Assembly (NCBI RefSeq): GCF_030246905.1
Contig: NZ_CP126741.1
Span: 1,240,001-1,304,000, forward strand
DNA: 64,000 nt
Reading direction: 5' to 3'
Source of the DNA: Microbacterium sp. zg-Y818
Lineage (GTDB): Bacteria; Actinomycetota; Actinomycetes; Actinomycetales; Microbacteriaceae
Shown here in pieces: positions 30,441-37,949 of the stretch (position 1 is its first letter; each line of letters starts with the position of its first letter). The notes under the pieces are model-generated. The model was not told where the DNA came from, made no database searches, and was given only the letters and a program-made list of their open reading frames with translations. A program made the translations under genes and the position numbers.

Positions 30441-31001
30441 TCAGTTGACGCGGCCGAGGTAGTCGCCCGTGCGGGTGTCGACCTTGACCTTGGTGCCCTG
30501 CTCGACGAACAGCGGGACCTGGATCTCGTAGCCCGTCTCGACGGTGGCTGCCTTGGTGCCCGCCGACGAGCGGTCGCCCTGCAGGCCCGGCTCGGTGTAG
30601 GTGATCTCCAGCACGACCGACGCGGGAAGCTCGACGTACAGCGGGTTGCCGTTGTTCATCGCGATCTGCACCTGCTGGTTCTCGAGCAGGAAGTTCTTCG
30701 CGTCGCCCACGACGGTGGCGGGAACGCTCAGCTGGTCGTAGTCGGCCACGTCCATGAACACGTAGCTGTCGCCGTCGTTGTACAGGTACGTGAAATCGCG
30801 TCGGTCGACGTTCTCGATCTCGATCTTCGCGCCGGCGTTGTAGGTGCGGTCGACGGTCTTGCCCGACACGACGTTCTTGAGCTTGGTGCGCACGAAGGCG
30901 CCGCCCTTGCCCGGCTTGACATGCTGGAACTCGATGACGTTCCAAAGCTGGCCGTCGATGCTGAGGACGACGCCGTTCTTGATGTCTGCGGTGGATGCCA
31001 T
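30441..31001 (-). CDS. efp: Translation elongation factor P
   Basis: Relieves ribosome stalling at polyproline stretches. 186 residues, three OB-like domains. The tip loop is KPGKGGAF with Lys32 at the position modified in other bacteria. Proteins here that would need it include the proline-rich MltG and DUF349 proteins. The leader before the ATG is CU-rich with no Shine-Dalgarno sequence. Confidence 0.97.
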   Translation of the reverse strand: MASTADIKNGVVLSIDGQLWNVIEFQHVKPGKGGAFVRTKLKNVVSGKTVDRTYNAGAKIEIENVDRRDFTYLYNDGDSYVFMDVADYDQLSVPATVVGDAKNFLLENQQVQIAMNNGNPLYVELPASVVLEITYTEPGLQGDRSSAGTKAATVETGYEIQVPLFVEQGTKVKVDTRTGDYLGRVN

Positions 31002-31061
31002 GGGAGAAGGGAGTCCGTTTCGTGTGAGGGTGTCGGGCGCCGCGCGCGGGCCCGGCGTTCG

Positions 31062-31067
31062 ATTCTA
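31062..31067 (-). promoter_or_regulatory. -10 hexamer of efp-nusB
   Basis: TAGAAT on the minus strand, about 60 nt before the efp ATG, in the 88-nt gap after aroQ. Confidence 0.45.
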
Positions 31068-31089
31068 CGGGATGCCGTCGGGAGTCGTC

Positions 31090-31548
31090 TCAGCCGTCGG
31101 CGTTGCCGGTCACGACGTCCAGCAGCAGGGCGGTCGCCCGCGCGTAGCCGGCGACGCCCTCCCCCGAGACGTGCACGACGGCCACGTCCGCCACATACGA
31201 GTGGTGCCGGAAGGGCTCGCGCGCCTGCACGTCGGAGATGTGCACCTCTGCGACGGGCAGTGCCACGCCTGCCAGAGCGTCGCGCAGCACGACCGAGGTG
31301 TGGGTCAGGCCGCCGGGATTGATGACGATGCCCGCGCAGTCCTCGCGGGCGCCGTGGATGGCGTCGATGAGCACCCCTTCGTGGTTGCTCTGCACCGCGC
31401 GCACGTCGAATCCGCGCGCGGCGGCGGTATCCGACACGAGTCTCTCGACATCGGCCAGGGTGTCGTGCCCGTAGATCTCCGGCTCGCGGGTGCCGAGCAG
31501 GTTGAGGTTGGGACCGTTGACAAGCAGGAGACGACGCGGGGTGCTCAC
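31090..31548 (-). CDS. aroQ: 3-dehydroquinate dehydratase, type II
   Basis: Third step of the shikimate pathway. 152 residues. The N-terminal active-site segment LLVNGPNLNLLGTREPEIYG carries Arg21 and catalytic Tyr26, and NPGGLTHTSVVLRDAL is the second signature. GTG start, supported by a TAGGGT hexamer six nt upstream (leaderless layout). Separated by 207 nt from the other aro genes, so it appears to have its own promoter. Confidence 0.97.
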   Translation of the reverse strand: MSTPRRLLLVNGPNLNLLGTREPEIYGHDTLADVERLVSDTAAARGFDVRAVQSNHEGVLIDAIHGAREDCAGIVINPGGLTHTSVVLRDALAGVALPVAEVHISDVQAREPFRHHSYVADVAVVHVSGEGVAGYARATALLLDVVTGNADG

Positions 31549-31554
31549 TCTGGA

Positions 31555-31560
31555 ACCCTA
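31555..31560 (-). promoter_or_regulatory. -10 hexamer of aroQ, leaderless arrangement
   Basis: TAGGGT on the minus strand, exactly six nt before the aroQ GTG. The 8-bp tandem repeat at 31589-31620 lies 29 bp upstream, roughly in the -35 to -60 region. Confidence 0.5.
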
Positions 31561-31588
31561 TCGGCGGCGCGGAGCACCAGCACGGTGC

Positions 31589-31620
31589 GCGTCGCGGCGT
31601 CGCGGCGTCGCGGCGTCGCG
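31589..31620. repeat. Four tandem copies of GCGTCGCG
   Basis: Perfect 8-bp unit repeated four times without interruption, in the non-coding gap upstream of aroQ. It sits where an upstream promoter element would be; copy number could vary by slippage. Confidence 0.9.
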
Positions 31621-31755
31621 TGGCCGGGACAGGCGATCACACCGGTACAGGGCGATCCGGCCCGGAATCTCCTGTTCCGGCGAGTCTTCCTGCGCCCGGG
31701 ATGGATGCCGGGCACGGATGCCGCGCCGCGGTCGACCGCCGCCGCAACCGTGCCC

Positions 31756-32286
31756 TCAGAGCGTGCGGGTCATGACGGCTTCCGTGCCGTGGGCGGAGGC
31801 GACGGTCTCCCCCGTGGGTACGAACCCGTTGCGACGGTAGGCGGCCTGGGCGCGGGCGTTGTCGACGTGCACGTCGAGATTGATCTGTCGCAAGCCCAGC
31901 CCCGCAGCCCAGTCCGCGGCCGCGTCGAGCAGGGCGTCGATGACCCCGGACCCGCGGTGGTCGGCCCGCACGTAGACACCGACCACGTCCGCGCGGCTGG
32001 TCCAGACTGTGCGCCCCATGTAGTCGGTCGCCCCGAGGGGATACACGAGCACCGTGGCCGTGCCGATCCATTCGTCGCCGGCCTCCGCGACGAACTGGGC
32101 CGTCGTGTCTCCCACGGCGGAATCGGTGCACCGCTGCCGCCAGAAGGCGTCGTCGTGCGCCCGCTCCTGGTCGGGCGTGGAGAGGAACGCGATCCCGGCA
32201 TCCGGGTCGCTCACCGCCTCGATGCGCAGTCGCCGCACGCGCCGCCACTCGTCCTGGCGGACGCGCCGGACGGTGAACGGGGTCAC
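31756..32286 (-). CDS. GNAT-family N-acetyltransferase
   Basis: A 176-residue acetyl-CoA-dependent acetyltransferase. The acetyl-CoA pyrophosphate loop is seen in VVGVYVRADHRGSGVIDALL, with the C-terminal GNAT strand-helix NLDVHVDNARAQAAYRRNGF. Substrate unknown. The GTG start overlaps the aroB stop (GTGA), so it is the last gene of the alaS-to-aroB run. A longer upstream frame is aroB antisense sequence. Confidence 0.92.
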   Translation of the reverse strand: MTPFTVRRVRQDEWRRVRRLRIEAVSDPDAGIAFLSTPDQERAHDDAFWRQRCTDSAVGDTTAQFVAEAGDEWIGTATVLVYPLGATDYMGRTVWTSRADVVGVYVRADHRGSGVIDALLDAAADWAAGLGLRQINLDVHVDNARAQAAYRRNGFVPTGETVASAHGTEAVMTRTL

Positions 32287-33371
32287 TCGGAGAGTTCCTG
32301 GTACGCAGCGAACAGCAGCGACTCGTCGGGGGCCTGCAGCACCGTGGGGCGCGCGATGTCGTCCAGCACGATGAAGCGCAGCATGCCGCCGCGGGTCTTC
32401 TTGTCGCGCTGCATCGTCGCCAGCAGCTGCGGCCACGCGCCGGGACGGTAGCTCAGCGGCAGCCCCAGCGTCTCGAGGATGTCGCGGTGACGCTGCGCCG
32501 CGGCATCCGGCAGGCGACCGGCGAGGCGCGACAGCTCGGCGGCGAACATCATGCCCACCGACACCGCCGCGCCGTGACGCCATTGGTAGCGCTCCGCGTG
32601 TTCGATGGCGTGCCCCAGGGTGTGGCCGTAGTTGAGGATCTCCCGCAGTCCCGCTTCGCGGAAGTCCTCGCTGACCACGCGCGCCTTCATGTCGATCGCG
32701 AGCTCCATCGTGCGCCGGAACGCCGGGGATGCCGGGTCGACGGCGGCGACGGGGTCCGCCTCGATGAGGTCGAGGATCTCGGGTGCCCAGATGAATCCGG
32801 CCTTGACGACCTCGGCGTACCCGGCGATGCGCTCGTTGGCGCCCAGCGTGTCGAGCAGCTCGAGGTCGCAGAGCACGGCGTGCGGCGCCCAGAAGGCCCC
32901 CACGAGGTTCTTGCCCTCTGCGGTGTTGACCCCGGTCTTGCCGCCCACGGCGGCGTCGACCATGGCGAGCACCGTGGTGGGGACGAGGATGACCTTGACG
33001 CCGCGCAGCCACGTGGCGGCGACGAAACCGGCGAGGTCGGTCACCGCTCCTCCGCCGAACCCGATGACGACGTCGGTCCGGGTGAAGTCGGCCTGTCCCA
33101 TCACCTGCCAGCAGAAGGCGGCGACCTCGATGCGCTTGCCCGCCTCGGCGTCGGGGATCTCGGCCAGCAGCACCTGGCGTCCGCCCCCGAGGGCGTCGGT
33201 GAGCCGCACCCGCAGCGCCTCGGCGGCGTCGCGCAGCGTGGGGGGATGCACCACCAGCAGCTTCTTCGCCTCTGCAGGCACCAGTTCGGGCAGCTGCGAG
33301 AGAATGCCGCGGCCCACGAGGATGTCGTGCGGGGCGGCGCCGGTGACCGAGATGGTGGTGGTGCCGGTCAT
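32283..33371 (-). CDS. aroB: 3-dehydroquinate synthase
   Basis: Second step of the shikimate pathway, NAD- and zinc-dependent. 362 residues. NAD-binding loop GGGAVTDLAG at residues 106-115, KTGVNTAEGKN, and zinc ligands in GYAEVVKAG and NYGHTLGHAIEH. ATGA overlap with aroK; GTGA overlap with the GNAT gene. Confidence 0.98.
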   Translation of the reverse strand: MTGTTTISVTGAAPHDILVGRGILSQLPELVPAEAKKLLVVHPPTLRDAAEALRVRLTDALGGGRQVLLAEIPDAEAGKRIEVAAFCWQVMGQADFTRTDVVIGFGGGAVTDLAGFVAATWLRGVKVILVPTTVLAMVDAAVGGKTGVNTAEGKNLVGAFWAPHAVLCDLELLDTLGANERIAGYAEVVKAGFIWAPEILDLIEADPVAAVDPASPAFRRTMELAIDMKARVVSEDFREAGLREILNYGHTLGHAIEHAERYQWRHGAAVSVGMMFAAELSRLAGRLPDAAAQRHRDILETLGLPLSYRPGAWPQLLATMQRDKKTRGGMLRFIVLDDIARPTVLQAPDESLLFAAYQELSE

Positions 33372-33886
33372 GCGTGCTCCTTGGAGGACTCGGTCGCTGC
33401 GGCCCAGTGGGCCACGGCGTCGACCACCTCTTGCAGGGGGCCGTCGGAGGTGTCGAAGGTCACGTCCGCGGCCTCTTCGTAGAGGCTGCGGCGGGCCTGG
33501 TAGATCTCGTTCCAGCGGGCGACGGCATCTTCGCCCTGCAGGAGCGGCCGGGTGGTGTCGCGGATGCGCGAGGCGATGGTGTCTGGCGCGACCGTGAGCA
33601 GCACGACGCGGTGGTCGACGAGGGCCACGCGGGTGTCGGGGTCGAGGATCGCCCCGCCGCCGAGCGCCACGACGCCGCCGGCTTCGAGCGCCTCCCGCAC
33701 CGCGTCGCGCTCGACCGCGCGGAAGTGCGGCTCGCCGTGCGTGGCGAAGATGTGCTCGATCGGGCCGTGGGCGCGCACGATCGCGGCGTCGGTGTCGGTG
33801 AAGGGCAGCCCGAGGGCCTTCGCGACGCGTCGCCCGATGCTCGTCTTCCCCGCGCCCATGGGGCCGATCAGGACGAGCGCGCTCAT
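33368..33886 (-). CDS. aroK: Shikimate kinase
   Basis: Phosphorylates shikimate at O3. 172 residues. Walker A GPMGAGKT at residues 8-15, shikimate ligand Asp33 in [12 protein letters not shown] in the centre and a lid arginine in [12 protein letters not shown] overlaps with aroC and aroB. Confidence 0.97.
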   Translation of the reverse strand: MSALVLIGPMGAGKTSIGRRVAKALGLPFTDTDAAIVRAHGPIEHIFATHGEPHFRAVERDAVREALEAGGVVALGGGAILDPDTRVALVDHRVVLLTVAPDTIASRIRDTTRPLLQGEDAVARWNEIYQARRSLYEEAADVTFDTSDGPLQEVVDAVAHWAAATESSKEHA

Positions 33887-35094
33887 GCCAGCGAGGGGTC
33901 GCTGGCGTCTGTCGTGCGCAGCGTCGCCGGGATGGCGGCGAGGTAGGACTGCAGGTTGCGCCGGGTTTCGGTGACGCTGTCGCCGCCGAACTTCTCCAGC
34001 ACCACCTCGGCCAGCACGATCGCCGTCATCGCCTCTGCGACCACGCCCGCGGCGGGCACGGCGCAGACGTCGGACCGCTGGTGGTGGGCCGAGGCGGTGT
34101 CGCCGGTGGTGACGTCCACGGTGCGGAGGGCATGCGGCACCGTGGCGATGGGCTTCATGCCGGCCCGCACCCGCAGCACGGTGCCTGTGGACATGCCGCC
34201 CTCGGTACCGCCGGCGCGGTCGCTGGACCGGGCGATGCCGGCATCCGTCGCGAACAGCTCATCGTGCGCGGCCGAGCCCCGCCGGCGCGTGGTCTCGAAG
34301 CCGTCCCCCACCTCGACGCCCTTGATCGCCTGGATGCTCATGAGCGCCTGGGCGAGCTTGCCGTCGAGGCGACGGTCCCACTGCACGTGGGACCCGAGCC
34401 CAGGCGGCACACCGTAGGCGAGGACCTCGACGATGCCGCCGAGGGTGTCGCCGTCCTTGCGGGCGTCGTCGACCTCCGCGACCATCGCGGCGCTCGTGGA
34501 CGGGTCGAAGCAGCGGAGCGGATCGGCGTCGAGCAGGTCGACGTCGTCGGGGGTGGGCAGGGGTGCGCCCTCAGGGACGCGGACGGGGCCGATCGACAGG
34601 GTGTGGCTGACCAGACGGATGCCGAGTTCCCCGAGGAACGCCCGGGCGACGGCGCCCAGAGCGACGCGGGCTGCGGTTTCCCGGGCGCTCGCGCGCTCGA
34701 GGATGGGCCGTGCCTCGTCGAAGTCGTACTTCTGCATGCCGACGAGGTCGGCGTGGCCGGGTCGCGGCCGGGTGAGCGGGGCGCTGCGGCCGCGGGACTT
34801 GTCGGTCAGCTCCACCGGTTCGGGGCTCATCACCTCGACCCACTTGGGCCACTCGGTGTTGCCGATGCGCAGCGCAATGGGGCTTCCCATCGTGAGCCCG
34901 TGACGCACGCCCGCCGAGATCGACAGCTCGTCCTGCTCGAACTTCATGCGCGACCCGCGGCCGTAGCCGAGCTTGCGGCGGGCGAGGTCGGCCTGGATGG
35001 CGTCGCGCGAGATCGGCACGCCGGAAGGCAGGCCTTCCATGATGGCGACGAGTTCGGGGCCGTGCGATTCGCCGGCAGTGAGCACGCGGAGCAT
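33883..35094 (-). CDS. aroC: Chorismate synthase
   Basis: Makes chorismate from EPSP with reduced flavin. 403 residues. Starts [23 protein letters not shown] with catalytic His11; [13 protein letters not shown] carries the second histidine, and GRGSRM and the C-terminal HQRSDVC block are family signatures. The ATG at 35094 lies 4 nt after the aroE stop. aroA (EPSP synthase) is not in the window. Confidence 0.98.
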   Translation of the reverse strand: MLRVLTAGESHGPELVAIMEGLPSGVPISRDAIQADLARRKLGYGRGSRMKFEQDELSISAGVRHGLTMGSPIALRIGNTEWPKWVEVMSPEPVELTDKSRGRSAPLTRPRPGHADLVGMQKYDFDEARPILERASARETAARVALGAVARAFLGELGIRLVSHTLSIGPVRVPEGAPLPTPDDVDLLDADPLRCFDPSTSAAMVAEVDDARKDGDTLGGIVEVLAYGVPPGLGSHVQWDRRLDGKLAQALMSIQAIKGVEVGDGFETTRRRGSAAHDELFATDAGIARSSDRAGGTEGGMSTGTVLRVRAGMKPIATVPHALRTVDVTTGDTASAHHQRSDVCAVPAAGVVAEAMTAIVLAEVVLEKFGGDSVTETRRNLQSYLAAIPATLRTTDASDPSLA

Positions 35095-35098
35095 TCGC

Positions 35099-35938
35099 CT
35101 ATCCTCCCACGAGCGCCCGGCGCATTGCGGCGAGCACCTCCGGCTCCCCGGGCACCATGGTGGTCGTGTCGCCGGTGACGAAGACGCGCACCTGCAGCAG
35201 CGCCTGATGCAGCAGCATCCCCTCGCCCGAGAGGGCCGCGTGTCCTGCGCGCTCCCAGGCCTCCGAGAGCGCGGTGGGCCAGTGTCCGTAGACGACGTCC
35301 AGCAGCAGCCCGCCGGCCTGCGCGAGGGCGTCGGTGGCAGTCGGCGCGACACGGGCGTCTCCAGGGAGCGTGGCCACGGTCACCGGCACGGCAGCGTGGG
35401 ACGGAGCCTCGAGCGGGACCGGGAGGACCTCGACGCCGAGCCGCGCTCCCAGCTGCTGCATGGGTTCGACCGCGGCGGGGCGCCGCGCCACCACCTCGAC
35501 TCGACGTGCGCCGAGCTCCTCCAGTGCGACGAGCGCGGACGTGGCCGTGGCCCCCGCCCCCACGATGCGGGCGCGGTCGAGACGCTCGATGCCGGCCTCT
35601 CGGAGGGCTCGGACGATGCCGCCCACGTCGGTGTTGAAGCCGCGCAGGGCGTCGGCGTCGAGCTGGAGCGTGTTCACCGCGCCGGTGAGCTGCGCGCGCG
35701 GGTCGAGCCAGGTGGCGGCGGCGAAGCCGGCGCACTTCAGCGGCATGGTCAGCGAAAGGCCACGCAGACCCGCGGCACGGGCGTGCGCGAGCTCGGCCGC
35801 GAAGCCCTGTTCCGTCACCTGTCGACGCCCGTAGGTCCAGTCAAGGCCCAGCGCCCGGTAGGCCGCGGTGTGCAGCTGCGGAGATCGGCTGTGCGCGATC
35901 GGATCGCCCCACACTTCGAGGGCAGTCTGCTCCCCCAC
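35099..35938 (-). CDS. aroE: Shikimate dehydrogenase
   Basis: NADPH-dependent reduction of dehydroshikimate. 279 residues. Shikimate-binding SRS (17-19), catalytic Lys68 in LSLTMPLK and Asp105 in GFNTDVGG. The NADP-binding turn reads [10 protein letters not shown], and the following basic patch ([10 protein letters not shown]) suits NADP. GTG start, 2 nt after the mltG stop. Confidence 0.95.
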   Translation of the reverse strand: MGEQTALEVWGDPIAHSRSPQLHTAAYRALGLDWTYGRRQVTEQGFAAELAHARAAGLRGLSLTMPLKCAGFAAATWLDPRAQLTGAVNTLQLDADALRGFNTDVGGIVRALREAGIERLDRARIVGAGATATSALVALEELGARRVEVVARRPAAVEPMQQLGARLGVEVLPVPLEAPSHAAVPVTVATLPGDARVAPTATDALAQAGGLLLDVVYGHWPTALSEAWERAGHAALSGEGMLLHQALLQVRVFVTGDTTTMVPGEPEVLAAMRRALVGG

Positions 35939-35940
35939 GC

Positions 35941-37476
35941 TCAGCAGCCGGAGTCCGGGTTGTCAGCGCACCACTGCTGCCACTGCTTGACCGCCTGCTC
36001 GTGTTCCGCCCCGGTGTTGGTGAAGATCGTCTCGCCGGTGTCGAGGTTGACCGTGACGAAGTACATCCACGGTCCGTCGGCGGGGTGCATCGCCGCATCG
36101 ATCGCGAGATCGCCGGGGTTGGCGATGGGTCCGACGGGCAGGCCCGGGTGCACGTACGTGTTCCACGGGTTGTCGTCTTCGAGTGCCTCCCGCGACGAGC
36201 TCACCGTGCCGTCGTGCATCTCCTGGTAGCCGTACTGCGCGGTGGAGTCCATCTGCAGCAGGCCGAACGTCTCGGTGTTTCCGGGCGCGAGGCGGTTCTG
36301 AATGACCCGCGACACCTTGTAGAAGTCCTCTTCGAACCGGGCCTCGCGCTCGATGATCGAGGCGATCGTGAGGATCTCCTCGCGACGCTCGACGGGGACC
36401 CCGGCGCTGTCGAGCGACTGGATGGTGCGGTCGACGAGAGTGCGGATCACGTCGGCGGCCGTCGCGCCCGGGTCGAATGTGTAGGTCGCCGGGAAGAGCC
36501 ACCCCTCGAGGCTGGCGGCGCTCACCCCGTAGTCGGCGGGGTTCGCCACGGCTGCCTGGAAGTCCTCGATCGGCAGTCCGAGGCCGTCGGCCAGCAGTGG
36601 GAGGGACTGCTCCACGGTCAGGCCCTCGCGCAGCTGTGCGGTGTTCGACTGCTTCTTTGCGGGATCCAGCAGCGCGGTGAGCGCCGCCGCCGAGGTCATC
36701 TTCTGCTGCAGCAGGTACACGCCCGGCTGGAAGGGCGGGTTCTGCCGGGTGTCGATGAGGTAGTCGTAGAAGGCGTCGGGGGTTTTGGTCACGCCCGCAT
36801 CGAAGAGGGTCTGCGAGATCGAACGGCCGTTGTCACCGCTGATGACGGTCACCATCGCTTCTCCGGTGGCTTCGCCCTCCTCGTAGTCCTGCGGCTCCTC
36901 CCAGCCCATGAACTCGCGGATGGGCTCCTCGTAGGTGTTCCACACCCAGGCGACGCCGACGCCGATGCCGCCGATGAGTGCGAGCAGGAGGGCGAGGATG
37001 ATCCAGCCCCCGCGCCGCCGACGGCGCTTGTCCGGCGGCGGAGGCGGTGCGCCCAGGTCATCGCTGGTCGCCTCACCGGTGAACAGGGCGTCGAGGGGGG
37101 CGGTGGCCGCGGGGCGTGAGGCGGGTGCGGTCGCCTCCGCCGGCGGCGGGGCCGGTGACGGGGTCGGGGCTTGAGTCGGGGCTTGGGCCGGGGTAACGCT
37201 CGGGCTCGCGGCGGCGGCTGACCGTCGGGCATCCCGTCGCGACAGCGGCCGGTCGCCGGTTGCGGCCGCCGCAGGGCTCACGGGGTGGGGCTCGGAAGCG
37301 GTCTCATCCGCCGGCGCATCGGGGTCCTCGTCGGCCGGTTTCTCCGATGGCGGCCCGGTGGCACTGCTCGCGGGCGACGGCGCCGACCGGGCGACGCCCG
37401 CGCGTCCCCGGGGGTCGGGGAGCTTGCCGAACAGGTCGGCGAGCGGATCGTCGAACGGTGACGAAGATGAGGGCAT
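35941..37476 (-). CDS. mltG: Endolytic murein transglycosylase MltG
   Basis: Cuts nascent glycan strands in the membrane, limiting peptidoglycan chain length. 511 residues: a long Pro/Ala-rich cytoplasmic tail (1-150), a basic RRRRR anchor, one transmembrane helix (about 156-179), then the LysM-like and YceG catalytic domains. The catalytic glutamate is Glu376 in ASIIEREA; EGWLFPATYTF and NTYVHPGLPVGPIANPG are family signatures. TGATG junction with ruvX. Order ruvX-mltG-aroE is conserved in actinobacteria. Confidence 0.95.
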   Translation of the reverse strand: MPSSSSPFDDPLADLFGKLPDPRGRAGVARSAPSPASSATGPPSEKPADEDPDAPADETASEPHPVSPAAAATGDRPLSRRDARRSAAAASPSVTPAQAPTQAPTPSPAPPPAEATAPASRPAATAPLDALFTGEATSDDLGAPPPPPDKRRRRRGGWIILALLLALIGGIGVGVAWVWNTYEEPIREFMGWEEPQDYEEGEATGEAMVTVISGDNGRSISQTLFDAGVTKTPDAFYDYLIDTRQNPPFQPGVYLLQQKMTSAAALTALLDPAKKQSNTAQLREGLTVEQSLPLLADGLGLPIEDFQAAVANPADYGVSAASLEGWLFPATYTFDPGATAADVIRTLVDRTIQSLDSAGVPVERREEILTIASIIEREARFEEDFYKVSRVIQNRLAPGNTETFGLLQMDSTAQYGYQEMHDGTVSSSREALEDDNPWNTYVHPGLPVGPIANPGDLAIDAAMHPADGPWMYFVTVNLDTGETIFTNTGAEHEQAVKQWQQWCADNPDSGC

Positions 37477-37949
37477 CAGGCGGGCTCCTGGGCCGGGGGC
37501 GTCGGGTTTCCAGGCGGCCGACCGGTGTTCTTCTCGACATCGAGCGCGTGCTGCAGCAGTACGACGGCGGCTACCTGATCGACAATGCTACGAGAATCCC
37601 GCTGAGAACGCCCACTCTGTCTCAACGCGGCATGCGCCGAGACCGTGCTGAGGCGTTCGTCCACCATGCGCACGGGGGTCGATCCAGCCTGGGCCAGCTC
37701 GGCGGCGAACGCCCGGGCGTCTGCGGTGGACGGGGTGTCGTTGCCGCTGAGATTCAGTGGCAGACCCACGAGCACTTCGAACGCGTCGTACTCGGCCGCG
37801 AGCTCTCGCACCCGCGCCACGGCGTGGTCGTCGCGCGGCACCGTCTCGAGCGGGGTGGCCAGCATCCCGTCCGGGTCGCTGCGGGCGACGCCCACCCGGG
37901 CCTTGCCCACATCGACCCCGATCCGGACGCCGCGACGGAACCCGCTCAC
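37476..37949 (-). CDS. ruvX: Putative pre-16S rRNA nuclease (YqgF/RuvX)
   Basis: RNase H-fold nuclease implicated in 16S rRNA 5'-end maturation. 157 residues. Catalytic Asp13 in RIGVDVGKARVGVA, VGLPLNLSG and VDERLSTVSA motifs. Starts at a GTG overlapping the alaS stop (GTGA). The C-terminal tail (PPGNPTPPAQEPA) is not conserved in the family. Confidence 0.93.
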   Translation of the reverse strand: MSGFRRGVRIGVDVGKARVGVARSDPDGMLATPLETVPRDDHAVARVRELAAEYDAFEVLVGLPLNLSGNDTPSTADARAFAAELAQAGSTPVRMVDERLSTVSAHAALRQSGRSQRDSRSIVDQVAAVVLLQHALDVEKNTGRPPGNPTPPAQEPA

